Shown here in pieces: positions 13,901 through 27,593 of a DNA stretch of 64,000 nt. Below the pieces are notes generated by a model. That model had not been told where the DNA came from. It ran no database searches and was given only the letters and a program-made list of their open reading frames with translations. Source of the stretch: Diprion similis (lineage: Eukaryota > Arthropoda > Insecta > Hymenoptera > Diprionidae); assembly GCF_021155765.1 (NCBI RefSeq), contig NC_060110.1, forward strand, positions 25,008,001-25,072,000. The letters run 5' to 3'. A program made the translations under genes and the position numbers. Within the stretch, counting starts at the first letter, position 1, and every line of letters begins with the position of its first letter.

Positions 13901-16900
13901 TTATATTACACATTTTACGTGCAATGATATGAATAACTAAAGGTATGCTGATTGAAATGGTCCTTAACGTAGTCATTATCCAATGGTGTTATTCACATTG
14001 GATAACATATTTAGAAATAATTTCCAAATGAATGCAGCCAAAACTCCAAGCATCTTTCTGAATTGTAATAGTTCTACTCGAAGCCCATTGAATTTTCCAT
14101 GTATATGGGAATAATATAGAATTTTTGTCTTTTCCGATCCATTTGTCCCTTATCGATGTGTTGTATAAAAAAATCTGCGACCAAATGAATTTCTTGCGTA
14201 CAGCCATAGGTACTCGACGCAAATTTTGAACATTAAAGAAAGAAAAAAACCTGTGAATTGCTAAAAAAAAAACGACCTGTATTATTCTAATGGCAAAATT
14301 CGACGGCTTCGAGGCAGAACTTGGATTTAGATAAGAGTCTCGGATTTTGGCTGTATTTGAAAAAATTTATTCCGTAATTACCAAATTATAGAATGAGGAA
14401 AACTCTAACATCAGACATGCTTGTACAATACTATTTTTAGGTTATTTACGCACCTATTAGACGGTGAAGGTTGACACGACAATTAATTACGCAGTAACGG
14501 AAATAATGTAATGTGTACAGGTCTGCTGTGCCGAATTATCGATATTTAAAAATAGTACAACATTCGTTTTGAAACAATTAATGTATTTATACCTCTCCCA
14601 TGAATCCGTTGGTTCAACTTTGGAATTACTAACGAGATATATAATTATACCCTGTGAAAGTTTCCTTGCGGGTTCTTGATAATTAGATCTCCCTATTTAA
14701 CCACGTATTTGTGATGCCGTCCAGGTTTAATCAAGGGGTATCTATCCCTGAGATTCTCTACAATCGTTCATATTCGAACGAACGGTAATAATGTAGGTAT
14801 ACAATTCCTTTCCTCAAGTCTTGAATCGATTAGCTAGAATATGACAATTAGTAACGAAGGTAAAATAAAATGTGGATTAAAAATTGGAAGATCATCAATT
14901 TCTGGCACACCCCCGTGGTAAAATCTATCTACTATACAAACATAGTAGAGTAGAATACACGCCGTCGCAGAGGGCAGATGTGCAGATGAGTTCTGGTGCA
15001 CCTAAGAATAGGTGAGGCTCCTTGGCCCAAGCTTCGATTCCCGCCTCACAAACTGCTTCGGTTACAAACCCGAAAAACATCGAGGTTCACCAATTTCAGT
15101 CTCACAATCAGTGAATCAGCTGACATTGTACAGGCATGCTGATATATTGCCAAATAAACTGATCAGATTTCCCGAAGTAGACCGCGAATGCAGTCAGCAC
15201 ACTTCCATCATATTGTCAAACCAACACCGCGCATGAGGTTCGTACCTCCTCTGTTACACGGAATCGCATGGTGCGGAACAATTCGAAGAGCGTGATTGGG
15301 ACAAACTGGAGTGATGCATCGAAGCCGTGAATCGAATCGAACGGAGGAGGAGGAGGAGGTGGTGGTAAAAATTCAGAAAGATGAAAAAATTTAAGGGCCA
15401 CGATATAGAATTTTTAAAGAACCCAAAACTCAGTTTATAAAATTTCAAAATTTTGTAAGTAGAACTATAGGGAAGTAAAAGAATAGAATATAGAATGGTG
15501 AAATGTAGAATCGTAAACAGATTCGCGATTTTGCCGTTCTATGTTTTGTCCTTTCTATATTTTGTCATTCTGTATTTCCAATTTTCTATAATACTTGGAC
15601 TTTCCTCATTTTTTAATTTTATGAATAAGAGTCTCGCGTCTATGAGAACTCGATATTCTTGTGCTTCCGTCAATGGAAAATTCTAATTTTTTACCCCCAC
15701 CCGGAGGAGGATGCAGGGAACGAACGTAGGAGCGACGCGTGCAGAAGACCCAGATACGCGCGGATCGGATCTTCACGCGGGACGCATCAAGGGCTAAAAA
15801 TTTTCTCGCCCATCTATTATTAGCGTGATGCCCTCAATACGAGAGGATGGGTGGCGGGACGGGCACGAGAGGCTGCAGACGCTGGGCGAGATCGGCTTCT
15901 GCGACTAAGCGGACGTATCTAAGGTCTTTCCAATTTCAGCGTGGAACCCACGGTGCATACGAGCTCCGAGGAACTTCCCGCAGCTTCCAGTATATAATAT
16001 CTTTGTACTTACGTGTATTTCAATGTTATAATTATTATAATGATCCTCGGGTTTCCGACTTCCCGCTCCGAGTTCCGTCGGAAGTTGACGCGGTTTTCAC
16101 TCGTATCCAAGAACTTGAATGTTTTACCGGGAACTATAATGACCTCGCGTGCTGGAGAAGGAACTTCCGGCCTCTGTACTTGTGTATGTACACTTTTAGG
16201 CATCCACTTTTTTTTTCCTCTGCCTAATATAGGTAATACGATTATGGCAGCATATAGTTCTCAAGCTATTACAGCTTTGCTTATATCTTTTAATTATACA
16301 TCGATTCGACGCCTACCCAATATGTAAACCTGTGCAGTACATTACGTATAATGGTTTCAACGACGTTCCATTAACTCGCTCGTATTACCGACAAATAATA
16401 ATTAGACTATTTTCCCTATGCGACAATTCTTTCGTGTGGTATCTTCGAAAAATCTGTTTCTCCACACCTTTTTCCATTGCCGCAGTTTCCACCATAGTTC
16501 TACCTATAGAGGCACAAATACGTATTCACTACACAGAGATTCTACTTCTATTCCATGGAGTTTCTTTGATAATTCTCTCGTGGTCTCGCAGTCGCGTCGG
16601 GTGACCTTTCGATGACTCGCAGAGCAACGGGGTCGACGAGCCTCTCGCTGTGACGTCCTTGCGATTGCTCGATGACGTCACGCTCACCCGTTACCAGTGC
16701 TAGGACGATCGAGCAATCGAAAACGATGCAGCGGACTTCGTCGATCCGAAGTTTTTTCACTTTTCTTAACCCAGATTTACAGGATACAAATTCCCTTTTC
16801 AACGTTATACTATTTTATTTTAGAAAGACGATCTTATCGGCTGTATTGTGATATGTATGAATGAAGATTATCAAAAGTGTCATTGGAATTTCTTCTCGTT

Positions 16901-18499
16901 CTGTGAGTAAAGATGTATTCTGTGTCATATTTCAAATTCTTTAAGTTTCTACGTTTTCTGCTTTTGGTCGACAACGTTTGCCCAACGTGAACACGGCGTA
17001 ATATAAATTTGCTCACGCACATACAGGTTAATACGTATGCGTGTAAACACAGATTCCACGTACAAGGATAAAATTGTACTGATTACGTGAACTGATCGCG
17101 CTCTGCGGTAATCGGTAAGTCGCAGAGATCCGAGTACCCATACAGCATAGTAGCCTTCGCCTTGATAGTTCTGTACCGTTTGTTTGTCATGTCATTGCCC
17201 GTTACTTATACTCTATTTACCATTTATATATTTTATAGGTATATGTACAATAATATTGTACGGCGCGGTGACAAGCATACACTTGACTCTGCCTTCGAGC
17301 ATTATCAATTTCAAACTTGTAAAAATTCCGAATTAGAATTAGTGCCTTACATTTCCTTGCAAGGCCTCTGAAATCTAACAAATAAACTAAAATTCTATGC
17401 GCGTTTGTTAACCGACGAGCAAACTGTTGATGCTAATCTAGGGCATCTTCTTTTCATGGTACTCGTACAGTAATTTATATGATTGCTAACAATATTTTCA
17501 ATTTATTAATCTATAAACTTCCGTATCTCGGAAAACTACGTTGAAAATTTGACCGAACCAAAGTCTTCGAATTGGTACCTGTACGTGAGAAACTTAATAG
17601 AGAGTAAAAATAAAGGAAGGAATTAACAAAATATAAATAAAAATTCACAGAGAAATTCTACCGGCAGCATCGTATCCGATTAATCAATTTTCCGAAAGAT
17701 CTAGCGAGAGTTATTTTGAAACCGGAAGTTAAGTCGCTGGAGCTGACTTTAGCAGCACTGCTTCAGCAAGCGCAAATGCTTACAAATTCATCGGCATTTA
17801 CCTAGTGAATCGTACGACTGGTACGACCAGAGTGCAGTCGATCTGAAATCAATATTGAAAATTTGCTTCAGCAGCTCAGCTGAGGAATCAAGACTCGGAT
17901 AAAATGCCTAGCAATTTTCGGTTCATACAGGCATGTGCGTGTTATCACGAGAGGAATCTGTACTTTCTTCATGAATTTTTTTTCGCGAAACTTAGGGTAT
18001 GTAATTTACATGCGTGTAAGTGGGCAAACAAAATGCGGCACCCCTAGAGATACGAGTACCACCTACCGTAAGACATATGCCTTTTTAAAAGCCCGCAGTG
18101 ATCAAGGCTTATAAGAAGTATAAAAGTGATAGCAAAGAGAAACAGAAGGAAAAAGAACAAAGGTGAAAAGGTTTAACCGGAAACTTGCGGTCGTGCGCCA
18201 CTAGCAGGAAGTGGAGGACTCGGAGGCTCCTTAATAGCATTTCCACAGCTGGTGATTATTTCTTCAATACCAGATTATATCCCTGTCTATATGTATATGT
18301 ACCTACATGAATGTTCCTATGGATACGCATGTCGGATGCGTGTCAGGATCTCGATCCAAACTGTGTTATTGGTCGGTCATGAATTTTGATTCGGACAATT
18401 TTTAGGACAAATTGGTTACGTTAACAGTACAGATTCCACCCAGCGATACTGCGCGGAGTGAATTACCAACGTAAGTGAACTATCCAAATAATATTTTAT
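7981..18499. other. Long non-coding stretch
   Basis: No recognisable gene across about 10.5 kb. It contains a CT-rich tract (about 10,038-10,085), GC-rich patches (about 10.49-10.83, 12.24-12.61 and 13.24-13.62 kb) and a GGA/GGT triplet tract (about 15,341-15,367). A CRE-containing GC-rich patch lies at 16.65 kb. Open frames in the GC-rich patches overlap on both strands and carry no known domain. Confidence 0.4.
16651..16718. promoter_or_regulatory. CRE-containing inverted repeat
   Basis: A TGACGTC half-perfect site (about 16651) and a perfect TGACGTCA (16673-16680) sit beside an inverted repeat, CGATTGCTCGAT (from about 16661) and ATCGAGCAATCG (to about 16718). The patch is GC-richer than its surroundings. 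It looks like a bZIP-responsive enhancer or promoter, but no downstream transcript could be defined. Confidence 0.3.
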
Positions 18500-18846
18500 A
18501 GTAGACTGAGATCAAAGTGATACGTATTTTTTTTTACTTGCCATTAAACACTTTAAGGGGGTAAAACCAACCTCCAAAGTAAGGCATGTCAAGGGCTGAT
18601 TTGGTAGTTTCACCCACAAGAACGTAATATTTTTAAAAGATTCAACTGAAAGAGTTTTCTCATAACGAGAAATGAAAAATGTAATTTTCTCATTATAATA
18701 AAAAAACTTTCAAATCGCCCATGGACATGTCTTACTTTGGAGGTTGGTTTTACCCCCTTAACGTGTTTAATGGCAGGTAAAAAAAAATACGTATCGCTTA
18801 GTTTTTAGTCTACTCGAATCGGAGAGATCGACCTGGGATACCTTCC
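18500..18846. mobile_element. Foldback element, copy 1
   Basis: Long inverted arms (about 18,524-18,600 and 18,707-18,785) centred on TTAAGGGGGTAAAACCAACC and its complement enclose an AT-rich spacer. The ends carry AGTAGACT and AGTCTACT. The segment just beyond the right arm (18,822-18,846) matches the outer inverted terminus of the second copy at 27.6 kb; the matching left outer terminus was not found, so this copy is probably truncated or rearranged. Non-coding. Confidence 0.75.
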
Positions 18847-19483
18847 TTATCAGAATCTCTGTCCTCGCATGTACGTGGTTAGCGTGGTCTTTATATGTGG
18901 TCAGGAGCAACCTAAGCTCTCGATCCTCGACGCTCGGGTACAAACGGCTGACGACGAAAGGAAATGGCTCGCAGGGTGACAGAGGAACGTGAAAATCGGT
19001 AAGACCGAAGGACAGAAGAAGAATCCATACGTGTGAGTCGGCACGGGAGCCCGAGCCGCGAAATCACGCAGCTCCCTTCCGTTTCCAACGCATCCGGCTC
19101 GGTAACGAGAGGCGAGAGTGCTCACTCAGCGGCGACCTTGAACGTCCGAGTGGCCTGGAGCAACGACTCCATCGTGGAATTGTCTGGAGTGAAGTGATAA
19201 AGTACACGTTTAAGAAAGTGAGGAGGAAAATAATAAGTACAGCTGTTTCTCAAACGCGGTGCGGATCTTTGCAGGGCACAGCAGCTTCGGCTGATACATA
19301 ATTACTTACTTCTTTCTATTCTGACCGTACGAATGCGTTCTTCGAGTGATTGGGTAACGTCATTACAGCATAGGCTTCCGGGGGTTCAAGTTGTGTATCA
19401 CGCGGCTCTTCACCGATGAAGTTTTCACAGCTTTTCCTTACCGAAGTATGCTCGGATCGTTCGAAATTTTGATTAAAAAAAAA
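18847..19483. other. Non-coding interval between two foldback elements
   Basis: GC-richer around 18.9-19.2 kb. No gene recognised. Confidence 0.4.
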
Positions 19484-19780
19484 TTAAGGGAGTGTCTTGG
19501 TTGATTTCAAAGTTGACGAATGTATGTCCGAATATCGAAAAATGAGCTTAACAGCCTTGTTCGATATATACAATTCTGAACAAAAACAGTCTAATGCATT
19601 TTCATTCGATACAGAAATAAAGAAATGCCATGAATTCTACGAATTTGATATTGGAGTGTTTTTGTTCAGAATTGCGTATTAAATGGGACTGTTAAGCCCT
19701 TTTTCGCGTTTGAGAGACGAGGATCTCGATAGTTGGAGATCTTACGGCACGTCCAAATCAAGCAGGACACCCCCTTAAGG
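19484..19780. mobile_element. Second foldback MITE family, about 297 bp
   Basis: The termini are inverted: ATTAAGGGAGTGTCTTGGTT at the left, and the reverse complement of the right end reads TTAAGGGGGTGTCCTGCTTG. Internal arms also pair: GCTTAACAG (left) faces CTGTTAAGC (right), and ATTCTGAACAAAAAC (about 19,571) faces GTTTTTGTTCAGAAT (about 19,659). The whole unit can fold into one hairpin. Its sequence differs from the 18.5/27.6 kb family apart from the TTAAGGGGG block. No coding capacity. Confidence 0.7.
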
Positions 19781-22700
19781 AGTCTACTATATTTAGCGTT
19801 AACTAGTTTGGTGTAACGCTACTTAATTCTGTAATCGTAGTACCAATCTTACCGTGTTTGGATTTTTTGTCTTTGTTACGTGCCGCCTCGTTCGCTATAT
19901 CTAAACATACATGGCATCATTCTATGCCTGTGCAAATTAGTCGCATAGTATCAATAGAGAAATTCCGTTACCTACTAATTGTCCGTACAATTATGTTTTG
20001 TTCGTAGACGTATTGTTGAGATTTCAAGCAGGACATATCAACACGACCGTAATTAATTTATGTGGAAGCCACAAATTCCGCACATGTGTGTAATGAATTC
20101 CTCACTTCGGTTTTCCCCATTGATACTCATACACAATCGTGGCCAATTAACTGTACAAAGTCGAGACGAAGCCAGAGTACACTTGAAACTCATGCGGCGG
20201 GAACGACGATTATGACAAATTCTGACCTATTTTAAGTTTTCATTTCTTTAAGTTATGATTTGTTCACCACTCTATACTCGCGGTTAAAAACAATAAATCT
20301 ACTATGCATTTACATATATTACCGTGCTTGCATTACGCGGAATCAGTGGCTGCCGGCGCTACGAATTCACACTGAGCGGAACTTTTTTCCTCATTATTAA
20401 TATACTTCAGTTCTCCCGAATCGTATAAGGATGACACCGTCTTGCAGGCTCAAGGAAGACGCCTTATCAACACTCTTCTTCAGAATTCAACAACGGTTCA
20501 CCTAGATTCTGAAATTCTCCGCACTCTCTTTCGCCACGTTACCTCGTGGTAATACCGTCACGGTAATACCGGTGTTTTGCTTAGCCGTAAATTACAGTCA
20601 TCGTAGTATGTAAAATAGCTTGCCATTCAAGAGCTTGACCCTTCATCCTTTGCGAATTCTACGAAATTCTTTCAAACTATGAGAAATTGTGCTTGAACGG
20701 TGATTGAGAAAAGTTGAAAAATTAACTGAAACGTGGCTATAATATTTGCAGCACATTCTCACTCGGTTTGAACTTTAAATTTACGGCACGCTACTGTTTA
20801 ACCAAATTTCGTACCACGAGTTTTATACTTTTTCGTCAATGGTCCGAACTCTTCCTCGGCAATCGCAGCTAAGCGCGAATCTTAAACTCATTCGTAGTGA
20901 TAACTCCTCAAAGTTTGAGGCGGTTTTACCGCTACAGAGAATTGACGAATGAAGAGAATGTAAAATTGGATTCCCTGAATTCGTGAGTAAGAGTTGAAAA
21001 ATTCGAAAGTCCGACATCCCTTGGGAGCGAATCGAGTTCCTTGGCCACGCGGTTCGGCAGCGTCGTTTCTCCCGCGTTCTTCACCGACGTCGGCGTCGGC
21101 GTCGGCGTCGGCATGGCGGTGGGGCCAGCTTTCTCGAGAGGAGAGCACCTTGGCACACTTACCGCAGCATCGGCACCGACGGGCAACCCCACGCCGTCTC
21201 CGTCTACGTCTCTGTCTCCGTTCCTCGATCGTTCGTGTGGCTCGATCGGCGAGGACCGAGAGGTCGGTTATATAACACGAACTGCGTCGCAGTCCGAGAG
21301 CGTCGTGACTCCCGTGCAGAGATTCGCTTGGGTATATTGGGTGGGTGCCGCCCGGAGGAATTCCGTCCAAGGTTATAGCGAACGCCGTTTACATCTGCAC
21401 CTTCATCTTCCTTCTTTCACCTCCGATCGCCCTTTCCCTCCTTCCGTTCTTCCTTTTTTTCGTCCTGACTTGAGCTTTCGTCAGCCGACGATGAGATTCT
21501 TCTTTACTCCCAAGGGTCTACTTTTAATCGCAAAAAATCAGCTCTCACATGTGGAGGACTTTTGGCTTTGGTTTGTTTTTACGTAGATAAGTTAAATTTT
21601 AGAAATATTTTACGGGTATATTGGCCTATAATTGGTTCATGGAGGAAACCTATAATTAATATCATACACATAGCAGTGCAGTTTGCAAAAATTCAAAGCA
21701 TTTTGTTACAACGAAGTACTCGTAAGGATGATCTCAATCGCGGTAACTATTATATCCCAGACTTTCATTTGTTTGAATGAAATTTTTGTATAATAGCTAT
21801 ATCGAAGCACGTGTGTGAAGTAAAGTTCTCTTTGACAATGCGTTTAAACGCATTTACTGCGCCTGCAGCGGATTCGCTTTCACTTGCAGTTACAGAAACT
21901 TATATTATAACTTACCTGCACATCGTAGCAACGATATGGTACAATTAAGCGTACGCATATCGAAGAGTGAAATTGTAAAATTGGGAAATTTTAAGCTTGT
22001 GAAATATTTTCGATCATCCACGCTACCCTAGAGCTGCACTAAAAGCCTTCCCCCTTGTCGCATTCGACAAAAATAAATTTCCATCCTAGGTGGGTATTCG
22101 TGAATTTTTCATTCTCGATATTCCCATGCACTGTGGGCATGATGATCCGTATAAGGCTCCGAGTTCAGCTGATCGAACGTTTTCTTTCGAAAAGATGCGA
22201 CTTGAGAGAAAAAGTACGAAACGGTTTACTATAATTTATATACCCATGTATGAAAGTTTTATTACCAAGTTTCGGCCTTGGAGATGTTTTTCTCTCATCC
22301 GTGTGTGTGAAATTTTTTCAACCTTTCAATATCCTTTCTTCTTTTTACTCGGACATTTTTATCACCTGCGCAGTTAGTACGTAACAAAAACTTTTCTTGT
22401 TTCGGGCCCGTTCAATAAATGCAAGACAAGCTTGGTGACTTATAGAAAACGAAGATGAGCCCGAGTTGATCGAAATAAGCGATTAAGGTATAAAGTGTAT
22501 ATCAGAGAGAGATCGGGCGAACGGCCTGCACGCAGGCTGTTGCGACAAGAGCCAAAGCGATGATAAATCAAGTCGAAGTAGTCAAGACGTGGAGTCCGAG
22601 TGACCCGAGGAAGGCCTCGCCTCGCCGCGGAGAGTTTCACCGTGAGTTTCACCGTTCCGCATTTTGGCGATTCGTTATCATTATGCAACGATTGAGTAAT

Positions 22701-24397
22701 AGATAATCATTAAGTAATATCTAAACCCGTGAAAAATTCAAATCAGTTGCGAGTCAATTGGCGTTCGATTGATTATCAGTATTATTCAATGCGATTTAAA
22801 TTAGTGACAACAAATTTGAAGTCCGGGGAAAAGAACAAACAATTAAGCGGCGGAAAGTGATTTAAAAAAAAAATCTATAATGAGTCGAAACGTCACAAGT
22901 CACGTCATCGTTGGCTTGTGTCGAATGACCGCATAATCAGACACCTTTATAAACCTGGATGAATTTTGCTCATAATAGTCTTAGGACACAATTGCGAGGT
23001 ATTAAAATTCGTACAAGATGAAAAAATCAAAATCGTCAACATTTACGCTGGTTTGGGTGACTTCGGACTACTCTGAAAACCAGTCAAGCTCTTACCGTAT
23101 AAGGAAATATTTTCTCACGTGTGAGGAGATTTTTTTCTGATTTCCTTGCACGTCTGGTACTTCGTTATACAGACGAAGCTTGCACCCGAACTTAATGACG
23201 TCGAAGGAAACTCTGCAGATGAGTTAACACAATCGATTGAAATAGATATAAAATTATAATAATGATAACAAGGGAAAAACCAGACGATGTATTGCGGAGA
23301 AGTGACAGAGCGCGCTCTGATTTAATCGTATTTCCTTAATCCTCCAGCTTGGGTTCCCGGATTTGGAAATACTTTTGAGGATTTCCATGACGTGACAACG
23401 GCGTTTCAGCTTCATTGGTTATCTTTGCGTCGCATCAAATTCTGGGAAATTAAGCATACACGTATAGATATATGTAGAAGTAAATGAGTAATGTGAGACG
23501 GTGGTATAAGAAATTGCAGTTAGTATTTATTTGTTTCTTTTATTCATTACAATCACATTTCCTCCTCCCTTTTTATACCATTCTTTTTCGTACACTGATT
23601 CTGAGATTGCTGACCCAGCAATAAGTTGTATACATTTATAATACGAACATTTTTCCTCCCATGTACAGCGTGTAAATGATTGCGAAACACTTTTTTCAAG
23701 AACAGGAAAAAATGTGTTTACATGAATATTAGATATTTAAAACGTAATTTTGATAAAAGAAGACCGCGTCATCTCGCAATGAACTACATTGTAAACATCA
23801 GTGATCTTGTCTTTGACCACCAGTGTTTTCCTCTGGATATCATGTCAGTTACGGATAAAAATTTACAAAGCAAAGCCTTGTCTTTAGCCATCACGCAAAT
23901 ATATCTTACACATTTGACACTCATAAGAATCGCAAAACTGTCATCTCTGAGAAATACTTTTTCTGTGGGTACACTTATAAACGTACATTTTCACTAGTTC
24001 GGTTGCACAAAATCAAAACTTGTCCCGTTTTGCACATTACTTCCATCTTTGTTATCGGTAAACACATCAAAATTCACAATTTTGGAATACTCAACTGTCT
24101 GCAGTTTTCATCACCTCGATTTCCGACTAATTATAGCAATCCTGAACCGTTATTCGAAAAAAAACGAACCTCACATTAATAGTCACATTCATTAAATAGA
24201 AAGCAATCAATTGTATAATAATTGGAAAATGTGGCGTCCGTCAACTGCGGGCAATGATTTAACGATAAGCTCCGGCAATTCAACGCTGAATTATATAAGG
24301 GTGGTCACACATTTGAAACACCAAAGAGAGCAAACAAGTTCAAAGTATACCAAAAAATGACACAGATTGGATTCGCAGTGCTAAATTTTCAAAATCT
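19781..24397. other. Non-coding stretch with a GC-rich island at 21.0-21.45 kb
   Basis: The island is open on both strands for over 150 codons but translates to low-complexity, Arg/Ser/Ala-rich sequence with no known domain. It holds a GGCGTC hexamer array and a TATATAA motif (21,269-21,275) about 20 bases before a CAGT initiator-like sequence, so it may be a promoter or 5' exon. Elsewhere nothing was recognised. Confidence 0.35.
21088..21112. repeat. GGCGTC hexanucleotide array
   Basis: About four tandem GGCGTC units within the GC-rich island. Confidence 0.8.
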
Positions 24398-24550
24398 GAT
24401 TTCAGATTCGTAACAGCGACCCAAAAACACTTCCACAGAGATTTTTCTCCGGATTTGATCGAATTTGAAATTTTTGTCCGCGATGTTGGATCCGACATCG
24501 TAAATTTAAAGAATCCGATTTAAAATTCGTAATCAGCGACCCCAAAAACT
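24398..24550. repeat. Dispersed repeat core, partly duplicated
   Basis: A 33-bp block (24,398-24,430), GATTTCAGATTCGTAACAGC followed by GACCCAAAAAC, recurs about 119 bases downstream (24,517-24,550) as GATTTAAAATTCGTAATCAG followed by CGACCCCAAAAAC. Read on the minus strand the segment aligns with about 6,155-6,220 of the 6.1-kb MITE, including the GGATCC core. It therefore belongs to an interspersed family. Confidence 0.6.
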
Positions 24551-27500
24551 CATTATTATTGTGAAACATGTATACGAGATAATTTTCTCGGTAATGAATT
24601 ATTCCTTTAATTTTCACGATTTTATTCAATCAATTTGTTCCTAACCATTATACCGCAATAATTATTGAAAACCTATTAGTGTAGTATCATAAATAGAGAA
24701 AACCCGCAAAGAAATACGTTGAAAAGTTCTCTCGGTATAAAAAAAATGGATGTAAAATCGGTGGTAATAATACTTAGCACTATGACTCAGAGGGATAGAA
24801 CGGCCTGTATAATCGCCTGTAGAACAGCAAAGAAAGTAGGCGAACTGAGGAGGGCGCGGTAAGCGGCTTTATCTCGTGTACTTGAGCGTATCAATTTTTT
24901 CTCATCCGTCGCGAAGGCGCAAGAAGGCGTTTGCATCACAGCACCACGGTTCTCTGCTTGACCAATTCATTCTATCAGCGACTTTACCGCAGCACAACGA
25001 ACTATCATTATTGAAAAGTCAACGCCCCCCGAGGCTCCTACCCCATAAATAACTATGCATATGTGTCGAGTCATCTGTCGTATCTGCATTTTTTCCGCTC
25101 AATTCAGCACTCGCTAACATTTAGGAATGCGGTATTCGTGTGTGGGTACAAAATATATGCACATTAATAAACATGTGCTGTTGGAAAAACCGTGTTAATC
25201 TCAAAGTTTTTTTGACCATTACGTTTATACGATATTACCTTAAATATCATACCATAAGATATTCCCACAGGGTACATTATAAGTCTGCATACCGATCGTC
25301 AAGAAGTTCTACACTCCAATGTGTAATTATAACCAGAATCAAATCATCGTTGAGAAAAAAACGATTCCTCGACGTCCTCGTACGTGTTCGATAAATTTCC
25401 TGCACTGTTCTTGTGCACAAGAATCGCTGACGCTCTATCCGCTCGTTGTATCAGCACAAGGAAATAATAAACGGATAATGAGCTCAAGCTGCATTAGTTT
25501 GAACGACTTTCTCAAGAATTGTTCTATTGTTCTATGCATCGTTCTACTTTTTTTGTTTGCGAAAAGCGTCAGACGCAGTTACCGAAAGCATAAGCCTAAA
25601 ATTTTATTCGATCAGACTGAAAAAGACTTCTTCGCGTCCACGTGACCATGCGGAAATGGGCTTTTGAAAGCATATTGAATTACGCAGTTTACGTACGCGT
25701 AGCTGGGAACTTGTTCGTTTCCAGGTGAGAATCAAACCGAGTTGTCGGCACGAAAGGTTTGTCACAAAATCAAGAAATTAGCGCGAATAGAACAACAAAG
25801 ACGTCTTCATTCCATACTCTTTACGTCAGTCACGTTTGACGCCGGTAGATAAACCGTGATTGCGGTCTACTCGAGCTTACCTATTCCTATAATACGATTC
25901 CGTTTTCATACCGGACAAAGGATAATTCAGAATGTTTATTTTTAGTCCACACTCATAATGCATTTCGAACAACAACAAAATTCAAACATTTTTCAGTAGC
26001 TTACACAGGTTACGGCGTCGCTGAGTTATTTTGGTGTCCAGATACGTCATAGAAGAGTAAAATTAGATACGGATTGAATATCGCCTAATTACAGTAGGTA
26101 TATTAAGTTGTAATGGTTCCTATCGCGTTTATACGACAGTTTTATAATGTGAGTGCCAACACTGGGTATAGAATGACAAAGGATGACGGAGGCGAGTCGG
26201 TTCACACTATAGACGTGATAGGCGGCTAGGAGAAGAAGTGAGGAAAACTAATCACGAGCTAAACGTACAGGAAATAACTCCGGGACACACGAGACGAGAC
26301 CTTGTTTTTTCCATTCACTTCACGGCTCGAGTCTTTCGCCGAGCCGCTACAATTCCCATCTTCGCTTGCAATAAATGCCCGTTATGTAGGTATATATACG
26401 GATACGCGTACCTACACTGATTACTGATCCGAGAATTCGATAAATGAGACGGTCGAAGGTTTCTTCCTAGATTCCTCCGGCAAGGCCGCGGGTCCTGCGC
26501 TGCTCCTACAATTCGAACCTCGACAGCATTCTATGTACACCGCTTCAATTCGGTGTTTCGTGTATAAATATGTCCAACGGTTTGAAAAACGTACTATGTA
26601 TTCATTTTACTTGAGACTTTTTGTACTCTCATTTTTGTTTCCCTAATGAAGGATATAGAAAAATAAATAGAAAGACCGATTAGTGACAACGTGTCGATAA
26701 ATTGAGAGAAGTCCTTCAACCGGATGAAAAATCGATAATATCAATGAACCAGTGATCAAGTTCTTTCGTATAGTGCATGACTGTAACAGTGACATCTAGT
26801 TGCCTTATGTTCCTCGGATTGTGAGTTAATTAATCACGTTTTCTATTCAAATATCGGTCAACGTAGAGTCTATTGCAAAATTCTAAAACGAAGGAAATGT
26901 GAAGAAGAAGAAGAAGAAAAAGAAAAAAGATGCATGTCGCAATATCATGTTTATGCTTTCGTTTCTTTACGAAATTTTTTCATATACTTTTTTTCGTTCG
27001 CTGCACGCAACAAGACCGCATCGGCAGCGTAGACAAACCGAATGCCGCAAGATCGAGCGTAAGAACTACTTGAGAGGCAAAAGGTGCAGTGTAAGACTTT
27101 TTACAACTTCTAAGAGAGTAAGAGTGGTTCTGTAAACGTGTTAGCGCAGCGAATGGCAAGAGCAAACGAGCAAAGCGGGGTCGCGTCGCCTTGAGGGAGC
27201 GAGAACGAGAGGGAAGGTAGGTACCGAGCGTGCCTTGTAGAAAAATAGACATATGATAGATCCATCGGCCCACGTTATAGGTGCGTAAGTAATTGGCATC
27301 CACGTCCCGAAGTGCCGGTATGTAGGTATATCGCAGCTGGACAACCGACGCCGCAAGCAAGCAAGCAATTACACCCGACGGCGGGCGTGCAGGCGAAGTA
27401 AGTATTAATGTAAAGCTGCACTGATTGGAGAGTGGCAGAAGCGGTCGCACCACCGAATCCACAGAGCCCTGGGGCTCTTGGCTGTCCCAGAGTCAGGTTT

Positions 27501-27593
27501 AGCCCGGAGATTGCTTATCTTGCGCGGTAAGTATGCGGATGGTTGGATGTAGGTGCTACCGTACTAGATACTACCAATGCCTCGATCTTCTTA
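24551..27593. other. Non-coding stretch
   Basis: No gene recognised. A purine-rich GAA/AAG tract lies at about 26,898-26,932, and a GC-rich patch at about 27.0-27.5 kb is open on the minus strand for 160 codons without a recognisable domain. Confidence 0.4.

Noticed and set aside
15012..15051. GTGAGGC and GCCTCAC pairing around TTCGATTCCC, tRNA-like
   Set aside because: The arms are only about 25 bases apart, too close for a tRNA cloverleaf, and no D or anticodon arm is present.
20888..21586. Overlapping open frames of 160 and 181 codons on opposite strands
   Set aside because: The openness comes from GC-rich, hexamer-repeat composition. The translations are low-complexity with no known domain, so they are not called as genes.
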